DNA of 11,217 nucleotides from Christensenella sp. Its GTDB lineage: Bacteria; Bacillota; Clostridia; Christensenellales; Maliibacteriaceae. The notes beneath the pieces are model-generated. The model did not search any database and had not been told where the DNA came from. It saw nothing but the letters and a program-made list of their open reading frames with translations. How positions within the stretch are numbered: the stretch's first letter is position 1; each line of letters begins with the position of its first letter. Positions 1 to 7,809 of this stretch are shown piece by piece. Position numbers and translations under genes: made by a program. Where the stretch lies: assembly GCA_019420085.1 (NCBI GenBank), contig JAHZHV010000193.1, forward strand, positions 1 through 11,217. Reading direction: 5' to 3'.

Positions 1-2792
1 ACAGCCTGATGCTTGCTGCACAGAAAATAAACGCAGGCGCACTGGAATGGATTGGTCAATGCACGTTTTATATTGACGGCCTGCAAAGTGAGGATGCGGC
101 TACAAGGTATCTGTTGTCCGCAGTATTGTCACGGTGCGCGCATATGTATATCACAATTCCCATTGATCAGGCGCATATGCAGCAGGCGCGTTTTGACGCG
201 CCGCGGCAGGCATATGCATTGTTTCGCCAAATGGCGGCAGACTGCGGTGTTGATACACGCGTCAGAACATTAGAAATACGGGAAACGAAAGAAAAAGAAC
301 TTGCACACCTGCGTGAAAACCTGTTTGTTTATCCGGGACGCGCCTTTGACGGTCCGGCACGGCGCGTTGTGCTGCAGGAGTGCCGCGATCCGCGGCGCGA
401 GGCAGAATGGGTCGCGGCAAAAATTTTGACATTGTGCCGTGACCGCGCGATGCGTTTTCGGGATTTTACCGTTGTATGTGCAGACGAGCAGAGCGGCTTT
501 TCACAGATCCGGCGCGCGTTTGAACGGTTCGATGTGGCAGCATTTTACGATGCGCGTATGGATTTGCGCGGCAGTGCCGCTGTGGAACTTGTCCTGCAGC
601 TGGTGCAGGCCTGCCGTGCGCCCTGGCGCAGCGAGCAGATTCTGGCGATTTTAAAAAGCGGATTGACACGTTTTGATCCGCAGGAGATTTATCTTGCGGA
701 AAACTTGATTTTAAAGCGCGGAATTGACGGACCCCGGCGCTGGAAACAGCCTTGGCGCGGCGCGGATGCGCAGCAGGCCGAGTCATTGCGGCAGGAGATT
801 GTGCGCATTTTGACGCCGTTTTTCGAGACGATGCGTACAAAGGTGCAGACGTATACGCGCGTAGAAGCAATTTTTTGTGTATTGGACGAGCTTGGTGTGC
901 GCAAACGTCTGGAAGAAACCGTATTGCAACTGCAGGAAGTGGGCGCGTCGCAGGAGGCGGCGATTACGGCGCAGATCTGGAAGGTTCTGTGTGAGGTGCT
1001 GGGTCAGCTTTCCCACGTACAGGGCGATGCCGTTTTTTCCACTTATGATTTTGCGGCCGTGCTGCGCGAGGGCTTTTCCTGTATTCAGCTTGCAGCGATT
1101 CCCACAACGCTGGATCAGGTTACGGTTTCAACGCTTCGACGCTGGAATGCGGAGGGCGCGCGTGTTGTTTTTGTAATGGGCGCGACGGACACGGCGCTTT
1201 CTCCGACGCTGGATGGTGACGGACTTTTGGATGAAGCGGATGTGCGTGCGCTGCAAAGTGAAGCGCAGCTTGTTGTTGCGCAGAACGCACAGCAGATTGC
1301 GGCGCAGTTTAAGACACAGATTTACCGCACATTGTGCGCGGCGCGTGATGCCGTTATTGTGACACGTCCGCTGCGTGACATGACGGGACAGCCTACGGGA
1401 CGATCTCAGCTTGTTGCCCATCTGCAGCGCCTGTTTCCGCATGCGGCGTCGGCGGATGCAACGCGCGATACGCTGCCGGAGTGCGCGGCGCAGGGATTTA
1501 CGCAATGGGCGCATGGCCTGCGGCGCAGACAGGAGGGACTCTCCTTCCCTGCGTGGCTGGATGCGGCGGGGACATGGTTTGCACAGCATGAACCTTGGGC
1601 ACAGCGCGCCCGTCAGGTGTATCGTTCCATGCAGCTGCAAACACAGGACAGCCTGAGCCGGACGCTGTGTGCGCAGCTGTTTGATCCGGTTTTGCGCATG
1701 AGCGTGACGCAGCTGGAATGCTATGCGCAATGTCCCTTTTCGCATTTTGCAAAATATGCACTGCAAGTTCGTCAGAGGGAAGCGTTTCAACCCGGTGCAC
1801 GGCCTGATACAGGGACGCTGCTGCATGAAATGATGCGCCGCCTTGGAACAGACATTCAATCCGGCGTGGTGGATCTGCAATCCTTTGATGCGCAGGCGTG
1901 CAGCCGCTGGACAGAGGATGCGCTTGCATCGCTTGGTGAGGAATCGTATTACAGCTGGCTTTTTGCAAGCGCGACAGGACGTGCGATTGCGCAGCGTCTG
2001 CAGGAAAATATTGCCGCAGCTGCGCAGAATATGGTTCGTTCCCTGCGGCAGAGCCGCTTTGACATTGCGGCGGTGGAATGTGACATTCCGCCCATGGAAC
2101 TGTTGGATACACAGACAGAACAAATTGTGCATCTGACGGGGCGTGTGGATCGCATCGATATTGCACATTTGCCGCAGTTTGATGCGGTACGTGTGATCGA
2201 CTATAAGTCGTCTGCCAAAAATACGGCCTTGGAACAGATTTACTATGGTCAAAAACTACAGCTTGCTGCTTATCTAATGGCAGTTTGCGACAATCCGCAG
2301 TTGTTTTGCGTACCCCAATTGAAGCCGGCGGGTATGCTGTATTTTCCCATCGGAGACAGGGACACGCAGGATGAAGACAGATGTCGGATGCAGGGCATTG
2401 TCAATGCGGAGGAGTCCATCATGGAGGCAATGGACACGGCACGGACGCAGTCAGGCCGTTCCCTGATTGTTGCGCCTGTGTCTCGCGGTACAAGAAGCGG
2501 CCGTGTAGAGGATGGACAAATGGCGCTTTTGCTGCGGTATACGCGCGATGAACTGACCAGCCTTGCTTTTGCTGCGGTCAAGGGGGATGCGCGCGCATTG
2601 CCGTCCCGCGGCGTGGATGACAGGAGCAATCCATGTACCTGGTGTCCGTATGCAGGCGCCTGTGGCTTTGATGAGAGAAAACGCCCCCTGATTGTCAAGC
2701 AGATGCCGAAACTGGAAGACGAACAGACGCTGCTTCGAATGCAGGAAGCACAAAAGACTGTGCGTCGGGAGGATGACGATGAGAACACCTGA
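1..2792 (+). CDS. addB: AddB, nuclease subunit of the AddAB helicase-nuclease (5' end outside the window)
   Basis: AddB pairs with AddA to unwind and resect double-strand DNA ends before RecA loading; its RecB-like nuclease domain cuts one strand. The frame is open from the window edge, so the ATG at 9 is probably internal. About 930 residues are visible against roughly 1,170 in Bacillus subtilis AddB, so the N-terminal part with the Walker A site is missing. The C-terminal nuclease is intact: GTLLHE (His codon at 1824), GRVDRID (2139-2159) and DYKSS (Asp codon at 2199, Lys at 2205). The four cysteines of the family's iron-sulfur cluster are present: one in QCPF (codon 1731), then CTWCPYAGAC with codons at 2634, 2643 and 2661. 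Their +3/+6 spacing matches the known AddB pattern. The stop lies inside the start of addA, which implies one operon and translational coupling. No promoter is in view. Confidence 0.95.
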   Translation, partial: SLMLAAQKINAGALEWIGQCTFYIDGLQSEDAATRYLLSAVLSRCAHMYITIPIDQAHMQQARFDAPRQAYALFRQMAADCGVDTRVRTLEIRETKEKELAHLRENLFVYPGRAFDGPARRVVLQECRDPRREAEWVAAKILTLCRDRAMRFRDFTVVCADEQSGFSQIRRAFERFDVAAFYDARMDLRGSAAVELVLQLVQACRAPWRSEQILAILKSGLTRFDPQEIYLAENLILKRGIDGPRRWKQPWRGADAQQAESLRQEIVRILTPFFETMRTKVQTYTRVEAIFCVLDELGVRKRLEETVLQLQEVGASQEAAITAQIWKVLCEVLGQLSHVQGDAVFSTYDFAAVLREGFSCIQLAAIPTTLDQVTVSTLRRWNAEGARVVFVMGATDTALSPTLDGDGLLDEADVRALQSEAQLVVAQNAQQIAAQFKTQIYRTLCAARDAVIVTRPLRDMTGQPTGRSQLVAHLQRLFPHAASADATRDTLPECAAQGFTQWAHGLRRRQEGLSFPAWLDAAGTWFAQHEPWAQRARQVYRSMQLQTQDSLSRTLCAQLFDPVLRMSVTQLECYAQCPFSHFAKYALQVRQREAFQPGARPDTGTLLHEMMRRLGTDIQSGVVDLQSFDAQACSRWTEDALASLGEESYYSWLFASATGRAIAQRLQENIAAAAQNMVRSLRQSRFDIAAVECDIPPMELLDTQTEQIVHLTGRVDRIDIAHLPQFDAVRVIDYKSSAKNTALEQIYYGQKLQLAAYLMAVCDNPQLFCVPQLKPAGMLYFPIGDRDTQDEDRCRMQGIVNAEESIMEAMDTARTQSGRSLIVAPVSRGTRSGRVEDGQMALLLRYTRDELTSLAFAAVKGDARALPSRGVDDRSNPCTWCPYAGACGFDERKRPLIVKQMPKLEDEQTLLRMQEAQKTVRREDDDENT
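2767..2772 (+). promoter_or_regulatory. Ribosome binding site that decides the addA start
   Basis: GGGAGG lies inside the addB coding region. It abuts the in-frame ATG at 2773, which is too close for initiation, and sits 6 nt before the ATG at 2779. The second ATG is therefore the better start. Confidence 0.75.
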
Positions 2793-5700
2793 ACAGATGC
2801 GTGCAATTCAAACACGGGGCAGCAACCTGCTTGTCAGCGCTGCGGCTGGCGCCGGAAAGACAACGGTGCTTGTTGACCGCATTTTATCCATGATTAAAAA
2901 CGAGCGCCTGCAACTGTCGCAGATGCTTGTTGTGACATTTACCCGCGATGCGGCCAATGTCATGCGTGAACGTATTTGTCGCGCACTGGAACGGGAGGCT
3001 GCCTGTGCGGGGGAAGAAGACGCGGCTTTTTATGCGCAGCAGCTGGATTTGCTGCCCAATGCTGATATCTGCACGCTGCATACGTTTTGTCAGAAGTTTC
3101 TGCGACGCCATTTTGCAGCGGCGGGCATCCCGGCAAACTTTCGCGTGGCCGATCAGCAGCGCATGTATGCGCTGCAGGATGCGGCAGTGCGTGAATTGCT
3201 GGAGGAGCAGTACCAGCTGGGATTGTCTGATTTTATGCTGTTGACCCGCGCCTTTTCCAGAACCACAGGAGATGATGCGCTGATTGCAATGCTGCTGCGG
3301 ATTTATGAATTCAGCCGCTGTCAGAGCGATCCGCGCGCGTATCTGCACGGCGTGCTTAAACTATATGATACCTGGACGCCGTCGAAGGTGGAACATTTAT
3401 GGAACCGGCATGTGATGCAGGCTTTTGTCGCATCCTACGAAGAAGCACTGGCATCTTTGCGGCAGCTGCTGCTCAATGCGCAGAAGGAGGGTGCGTGCGA
3501 ATGCAGCGAAGTTCTGCAAAAGGACGCTCAGGTCATTGAGGCGCGTCTTGCCATGCTGCATACCGATGGCATGCTGCATGCAGATCGGCTGGAAGGATTT
3601 GCACGCTGGAAGTCTGCAAGGAACCTGGACGAAGCGGAAAAGCGCGTGCGTCAGCAGCTCAAGAGCGGACGGGATGAGATCCGTAAAGCGGTGCAGCAGA
3701 AGGATAAAAAGTGGTTTGAACTATTCGGTGAATCAACGCAGCAGGCCATGGAGCAAACGGCGGTCCTGGTTCGGGAGATTGTTCGGCTTGTAGAACTGCT
3801 GGATGCACGCCTGTACGAAAAAATGATTCAGGAGGGCGTACTGGATTTTTCCGCGCTGGAACATTGTACGATTGATGCGCTTGTCTCTGGCGCGGCACAG
3901 CAGGCGCGTGCGCAGTATCGTGCCATTTTCTTTGACGAGTATCAGGATGCAAACCGCGTGCAGGAACGCATTGTACAGCTGATGGCAGGCGCGGATAACC
4001 TGTTTTTTGTAGGCGATGTAAAACAGAGCATCTACCGGTTCCGTTCGGCGGATCCGCAGCTTTTTATGCACAAATATGCCGCATGGGAAAACGGGCGGGG
4101 CGGTCAGCGCATTGATTTGAATCAGAACTTTCGCAGTATGCAGGGCGTTTTGGATGCGGTAAACAGCGTTTTCTGCAATATCATGCATCAGGGACCGTAT
4201 TCTGTCGGATATGATGAAGCGGCTGCACTGCGTCCGGGCACCGCGGCGCAATGCGGTGGGTCCAGGGTGCAGCTGCATGTACTGGAGCCTTTGACGCAGC
4301 AGGCGCAGGAACAGCAGGACACGCTTGAATTGCTGCGCGCGGATCAGATGGAAGCACGGTATGTTGCCGGTATGGTGCGCAAGATGCTCGAATCCGGAAC
4401 ATTGATTGACCGGGACAGCGGTCAAAGCCGGCCGATTTGCAAAAAGGATATTGCAATTTTGCTTCGTTCCACAAAAAACCGCGCGGAGACCTTTTCCTAT
4501 GCGCTGGATCGGGAAGGTGTGGACAATGTCGCGCAGATGAGCTCCCGGCACTTTGATACGGTGGAGGTACGTGCGCTGCTTGACCTTTTATCGGTATTGG
4601 ATAATCCGTTTGACGATATCGCGCTGCTTGGCGCGCTGCGTTCGCCGCTTTTCCTGTTTGAACTGGATGATCTTGCACGTATTCGCCTTTGCGCGCCGCA
4701 TGCGCCGCTGATTGACGCGCTCGTTGCGTATGCGGCAGAGGATGATGCGAACGATCCTGCGTGCGCTGCACGTTGCCGCGATGCGCTGGAAAAGATGCGG
4801 ATATGGCGCCTGCTGGCGCGCGTAACGCCGCTTGCGCAGCTATTGGAGCGGATCATGGCGGATACAGGGTATGAGGATCTTTTGGCAGCGTCTGCGATTG
4901 GCATGCAGAAACTGGCCAATATTCGTCTGCTTCTGGCGCGTGTGGATCAATGGCAGCAGGATTCCATGGGGGGGATCAGTAATTTTCTGATGTATGTGCG
5001 CCGCGTACGCAGCGGAGAAGATTGCGAAGAAGCGGATCAAAGCGCGCAGGATGACGTCGTGCGAATTATGAGTATCCATAAAAGCAAGGGATTGGAATAT
5101 CCGATTGTGATCGTTCCCATGCTTGGAAAGCGTTTTCACAGGGACAATGCCGCGCAGCTGTATGCAGATCACGACTTTGGCTTGGCGCTGCGCTATACGG
5201 ATCCCGTAACGCGCAAAAGCGTGGACACGGTAGCGTCTTTTGCAACGGCGCAGTGTATCGCCATGCAGGAAGAACAGGAAGAAATGCGGATTTTGTATGT
5301 CGCCATGACCCGGGCGTGCGACCGGTTAATTTTAACGGGAATGGCGCAAAAGGGGATGCAGCCGCAATCATTCACAGCGCCGGTTCATGCGCGTTGTATG
5401 CTTGATTGGATTTTCCCGGCGGCAATGCAGGCGCATGATCGTGACGGCTGCTGGGAATTGATTTGGGCACAGCCGCAGTTGCAGCAGCAGGCGCAGCGCA
5501 TATCGGATGGCATCTTGCCGCAACAGCATTTGCTGCGGGAGGATGCTGCGGGAAAACTGTATGAAAGGATCGATGCTGCGTTTTCATGGCAGTATCCGTT
5601 TTTACAGGATACGCTGACGCCGTCCAAGACGACGGTAAGCGCGCTGAAACTGTATGGCCAGGATGATGATGCGCAGCAGCAGGATGCCATGCAGATTACG

Positions 5701-6261
5701 CTCCCGCTGCCCAAACGGCCTTCGCAATATACCCCGGGTGAGGGGGCGCGGCGCGGTACGGCCACGCATCTTGCCGTGCAGCATCTTGACTTTGTTTCCG
5801 CGCGGCAGAATCATGATGTGGGATTGCAGCTGGATCAAATGGTTGCACAGGCATATTTAACGACGGAAGATCGCAACCGTATCCGGGAAGAGGATCTGGA
5901 TATTCTTTGCCGCAGCGCACTTGGCGCGCGCTTGGCGCAGGCACAGGCGCAGGGGCTTTTGCACCGAGAAACGCCGTTTACTTTTGCGCCGGAGGGTAAT
6001 GCAAATGCGACGCTGGTACAGGGCGCGATCGATGCCTGGTTTGAACAGGATGATGAATTGATCCTGATTGACTTTAAAACGGATTCGGCCGTGGATGCGC
6101 AGACGTTGCTTGTACACTATGCGCGGCAGCTGCAATGGTATACCCGGGCCTTGGAGGCACTTTGTGCAAGGCGGGTGGATCAAACGCTGTTATACTCGTT
6201 TTCCTGTGGTCAATGGGTATCGCTGCAGGAGCTGGAAAATGCGAAAAATGTCGCAAAATAG
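2779..6261 (+). CDS. addA: AddA, helicase-nuclease subunit of AddAB
   Basis: AddA is the UvrD/RecB-type 3'-5' helicase motor of AddAB and carries a second nuclease domain. All superfamily 1A motifs are visible in order: Walker A AAAGAGKTT (residues 21-29), Walker B DEYQD (386-390), GDVKQSIYRFR (412-422), LNQNFRS shortly after, SIHKSKGLEYP (765-775) and LYVAMTR (839-845). The C-terminal nuclease shows RGTATH (992-997) and DFKTD (1098-1102), so both AddA and AddB appear nuclease-competent. The length of 1,160 residues is slightly short of B. subtilis AddA (about 1,230) but complete. The start at 2779 was chosen from the GGGAGG 6 nt upstream; the ATG at 2773 would add two residues. It overlaps addB by 14 nt. 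The C-terminal half is visibly rich in glutamine, with runs such as QLQQQAQ and AQAQAQ encoded by CAG/CAA. The gene ends 67 nt before a strong terminator. Confidence 0.97.
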   Translation: MRTPEQMRAIQTRGSNLLVSAAAGAGKTTVLVDRILSMIKNERLQLSQMLVVTFTRDAANVMRERICRALEREAACAGEEDAAFYAQQLDLLPNADICTLHTFCQKFLRRHFAAAGIPANFRVADQQRMYALQDAAVRELLEEQYQLGLSDFMLLTRAFSRTTGDDALIAMLLRIYEFSRCQSDPRAYLHGVLKLYDTWTPSKVEHLWNRHVMQAFVASYEEALASLRQLLLNAQKEGACECSEVLQKDAQVIEARLAMLHTDGMLHADRLEGFARWKSARNLDEAEKRVRQQLKSGRDEIRKAVQQKDKKWFELFGESTQQAMEQTAVLVREIVRLVELLDARLYEKMIQEGVLDFSALEHCTIDALVSGAAQQARAQYRAIFFDEYQDANRVQERIVQLMAGADNLFFVGDVKQSIYRFRSADPQLFMHKYAAWENGRGGQRIDLNQNFRSMQGVLDAVNSVFCNIMHQGPYSVGYDEAAALRPGTAAQCGGSRVQLHVLEPLTQQAQEQQDTLELLRADQMEARYVAGMVRKMLESGTLIDRDSGQSRPICKKDIAILLRSTKNRAETFSYALDREGVDNVAQMSSRHFDTVEVRALLDLLSVLDNPFDDIALLGALRSPLFLFELDDLARIRLCAPHAPLIDALVAYAAEDDANDPACAARCRDALEKMRIWRLLARVTPLAQLLERIMADTGYEDLLAASAIGMQKLANIRLLLARVDQWQQDSMGGISNFLMYVRRVRSGEDCEEADQSAQDDVVRIMSIHKSKGLEYPIVIVPMLGKRFHRDNAAQLYADHDFGLALRYTDPVTRKSVDTVASFATAQCIAMQEEQEEMRILYVAMTRACDRLILTGMAQKGMQPQSFTAPVHARCMLDWIFPAAMQAHDRDGCWELIWAQPQLQQQAQRISDGILPQQHLLREDAAGKLYERIDAAFSWQYPFLQDTLTPSKTTVSALKLYGQDDDAQQQDAMQITLPLPKRPSQYTPGEGARRGTATHLAVQHLDFVSARQNHDVGLQLDQMVAQAYLTTEDRNRIREEDLDILCRSALGARLAQAQAQGLLHRETPFTFAPEGNANATLVQGAIDAWFEQDDELILIDFKTDSAVDAQTLLVHYARQLQWYTRALEALCARRVDQTLLYSFSCGQWVSLQELENAKNVAK

Positions 6262-6328
6262 TATACAATTTAACATTATAACGATGTGAATTGATGCTGA
6301 AACGGGCAGTTTGTCTGATTCCTGCATG

Positions 6329-6375
6329 CAAAACGGCCATAACGGTGCCTGTATGGCACACAAATGGCCGTTTTG
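6329..6375 (+). terminator. Rho-independent terminator after addBA, nested hairpin
   Basis: A perfect 12-bp inverted repeat, CAAAACGGCCAT (6329-6340) and ATGGCCGTTTTG (6364-6375), encloses a second perfect hairpin, GTGCC (6345-6349) and GGCAC (6355-6359), with a 5-nt loop. The right arm runs into TTTTGTTGTT, giving a T-rich tail for the plus strand. The left arm starts with AAAA, so it could also stop transcription from the other strand. It most likely ends the addBA transcript. Confidence 0.85.
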
Positions 6376-6535
6376 TTGTTGCCGTAAGATGAAGATAGAG
6401 AGGGAAAAATGTGACGGATTTTTGATGGAAAAGTGTGTATGGGGAGAATAGATCGGTTCGTGGTACGGTGATCGATGACCACACACGGAAATATTTGAGA
6501 AAATTTAACGAATTTATTCCGAATCGATGAAATAT
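6376..6535 (+). other. Intergenic region without a gene, possible control region
   Basis: I see no credible gene between the addBA terminator and the promoter of the next operon. The sequence holds an 8-bp direct repeat ATCGATGA (6471-6478 and 6523-6530), short inverted repeats GTGTGT/ACACAC (6433-6438 and 6481-6486) and GTGGT/ACCAC (6460-6464 and 6478-6482; this pair overlaps and so competes with the first), and an AT-rich block (about 6489-6520) just upstream of the promoter. The AT-rich block could act as an UP element and the repeats as operators, but no known binding site is recognised. Confidence 0.35.
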
Positions 6536-6565
6536 CTAACAATTTTTCCTGAGTTGTTGTATAAT
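6536..6565 (+). promoter_or_regulatory. Sigma-A type promoter for the MBL-VOC-USP operon
   Basis: A perfect -10 TATAAT (6560-6565) lies 18 bp after CTAACA (6536-6541), which matches the -35 consensus at four of six positions. The region upstream is AT-rich. Transcription would start near 6572, leaving a leader of about 50 nt before the ATG at 6623. That would exclude the in-frame ATG at 6527, because it lies upstream of the predicted transcript. Confidence 0.65.
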
Positions 6566-6608
6566 GAAACGGAATACAGAAACTCTGCCGTTTCCCTGTC
6601 GGGCGCAG

Positions 6609-6616
6609 AAGGAGGG
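6609..6616 (+). promoter_or_regulatory. Strong ribosome binding site deciding the start of the MBL-fold gene
   Basis: AAGGAGGG is placed 6 nt before the ATG at 6623. It is a near-perfect anti-16S match and settles the start against the upstream in-frame ATG at 6527. Confidence 0.85.
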
Positions 6617-6622
6617 ACAGCC

Positions 6623-7363
6623 ATGGACAATGTACGCATTACATACCTGTACCACAGCGGATTTGTTGTTGAAACCGAGAACCACTTCATGGTTTTTGAT
6701 TATTATTTGGATGATATTGAGGCCGGACAAAAAAGAGGAATCGATGCAGGCGTTATTTCTCTTGCGGATCTGCCAAAGAATAAGAAGATCACGGTTTTTG
6801 TAACGCATAATCATGCTGACCACTTTAATCCGGTTATTTTCAAGTGGAAGAAAGACCGTTCCAATATTTCTTATGTAATTTCTTCGGATGTCAAGACGCG
6901 TGCCAAGGCCGTGCGCATGTCCCCGTATGAGCATGTGGATGTCGATGGCCTGTCGGTGGATACGTATGGCTCTACCGATGCGGGGGTGTCCTTTGCCGTC
7001 ATTGCGGATGGAATGAATATTTTTCATGCCGGCGACTTCAATCTGTGGCATTGGATTGAGGAATCCACGCAGGAGGAAGTTAAATTTGCAAAGAGAGCAT
7101 TCCTGCGTGAAATGGAAAACTTAAAGGACTTGCATTTTGATGTAGCGTTTTTCCCGGTTGATCCGCGTATGGGACGCGGTTATGATGCGGGCGCGGCGCA
7201 TTTTGCCCGTACGCTGCATCCGGGCTTGATCGTACCGATGCATTTTGCAAAGCAGCTGGATGCTGCGGAAACCTTCCGGCGCAAGATGATGAGCGCAGGA
7301 CAGCTTTGCTGGGCGCCGCAGGTGCGTGGCGATTATTGTGACTTTGATCCGGATCAGGCATAA
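6623..7363 (+). CDS. Metallo-beta-lactamase-fold hydrolase, COG2220/UlaG-like
   Basis: A 246-residue, soluble, probably cytoplasmic metal-dependent hydrolase of unknown substrate. The defining HxHxDH metal motif is present as THNHADHF (His62, His64, Asp66, His67). A second conserved element is HAGDFN with Asp138, and a late histidine sits in PMHF (His207). Together these provide the ligands expected for a two-metal site. The N-terminus (ITYLYHSGFVVE) begins the fold directly, as in COG2220 proteins, which supports the start at 6623; the upstream ATG would add 32 residues with no fold role. There is no signal peptide. It is the first gene of a three-gene operon and is followed after 42 nt by a VOC enzyme. 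The fold is shared by lactonases such as UlaG, glyoxalase II, RNases and others. No C-terminal substrate domain of the glyoxalase II type is evident, so a GloB call is not supported. Confidence 0.85.
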   Translation: MDNVRITYLYHSGFVVETENHFMVFDYYLDDIEAGQKRGIDAGVISLADLPKNKKITVFVTHNHADHFNPVIFKWKKDRSNISYVISSDVKTRAKAVRMSPYEHVDVDGLSVDTYGSTDAGVSFAVIADGMNIFHAGDFNLWHWIEESTQEEVKFAKRAFLREMENLKDLHFDVAFFPVDPRMGRGYDAGAAHFARTLHPGLIVPMHFAKQLDAAETFRRKMMSAGQLCWAPQVRGDYCDFDPDQA

Positions 7364-7392
7364 GAGATGGCCGGGGTTTGAGTAATTTGTTT

Positions 7393-7400
7393 AAGGAGGG
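7393..7400 (+). promoter_or_regulatory. Ribosome binding site of the VOC gene
   Basis: AAGGAGGG sits 5 nt before the ATG at 7406 and 8 nt before the adjacent in-frame ATG at 7409. Either could be used. The ATG at 7401 is out of frame and touches the site. Confidence 0.75.
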
Positions 7401-7405
7401 ATGCG

Positions 7406-7777
7406 ATGATGCAGTTTATTGCAGATCATGTCAATTTTAATGTCGTTGATCTGGAACGCTCCGTTGCGTTTTACAAAGAGGCGTTTGGTTTGCAGCAGGT
7501 TCGCAGGCACGATGCGGCAGACGGCGCGTTTTCTATTGTATTTTTAGGGAGCGAGACGTCGCCTTTCGGGTTGGAACTGACCTGGCTTCGGGATAAAAAG
7601 GGTGCGTATGAATTGGGAGATAATGAGACGCATCTGGCTTTTGTGACGGATGATTATGATGCGGCACATGCGCTTCATAAAAAGATGGGATGTATATGCT
7701 TTGAAAATGAAAGCATGGGCATCTATTTTGTGGAAGATCCGGATGGATACTGGATTGAAGTCGTTCCGAAAAAGTGA
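7406..7777 (+). CDS. VOC-superfamily enzyme, glyoxalase I-like
   Basis: A 123-residue protein made of two beta-alpha-beta-beta-beta modules, the vicinal oxygen chelate fold. All four metal ligands of the glyoxalase I type are in the expected places: His8 (DHVNFNV), Glu57 (GLELTW), His76 (THLAFV) and Glu118 (YWIEVVP). These correspond to His5, Glu56, His74 and Glu122 in E. coli GloA. The first module carries the usual D-x-x-R-S-v-x-F-Y helix, and DPDGYWIE near the end is a hallmark of the family. It may isomerise a hemithioacetal of methylglyoxal or a related aldehyde, but VOC enzymes also include epimerases, dioxygenases and thiol transferases, so the substrate is open. The gene is the middle member of the operon, with 42 nt before it and a 32-nt gap to the start of the next gene. 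The start could equally be 7409. Confidence 0.88.
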   Translation: MMQFIADHVNFNVVDLERSVAFYKEAFGLQQVRRHDAADGAFSIVFLGSETSPFGLELTWLRDKKGAYELGDNETHLAFVTDDYDAAHALHKKMGCICFENESMGIYFVEDPDGYWIEVVPKK

Positions 7778-7796
7778 CGGCGGATATGGAAAATCG

Positions 7797-7803
7797 TGGA
7801 GGA
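7797..7803 (+). promoter_or_regulatory. Ribosome binding site that points to a TTG start
   Basis: TGGAGGA has its GGAGG core (7798-7802) 7 nt before the TTG at 7810. The in-frame GTG at 7774 and ATG at 7786 lie upstream of it, and the ATG at 7819 is 16 nt away. TTG is therefore the favoured start. Confidence 0.7.
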
Positions 7804-7809
7804 CATACA

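Noticed and set aside
1128..2252. A 374-codon open frame on the minus strand inside addB
   Set aside because: It lies wholly inside a clear gene, its translation is rich in Arg, Cys and His without any recognisable domain, and no ribosome binding site was noticed. It is a by-product of the GCG/CAG-heavy codon use.
3733..4551. A 272-codon open frame on the minus strand inside addA
   Set aside because: Same pattern as the addB shadow: low-complexity basic translation opposite conserved helicase motifs.
6275..6280. TATAAT on the minus strand just downstream of addA, a possible antisense promoter
   Set aside because: The best -35 (GTTTCA at 17 bp) matches only three of six positions and there is no gene for it to serve. 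The region is simply AT-rich.
6422..6450. TTGATG followed by AGAATA as a second upstream promoter for the MBL operon
   Set aside because: The -10 match is poor, and a perfect TATAAT nearer the gene explains expression better.
6527..6622. A 32-residue N-terminal extension of the MBL-fold protein from the ATG at 6527
   Set aside because: It starts upstream of the TATAAT box, has no ribosome binding site, and the fold begins naturally after the ATG at 6623, which has an excellent one.
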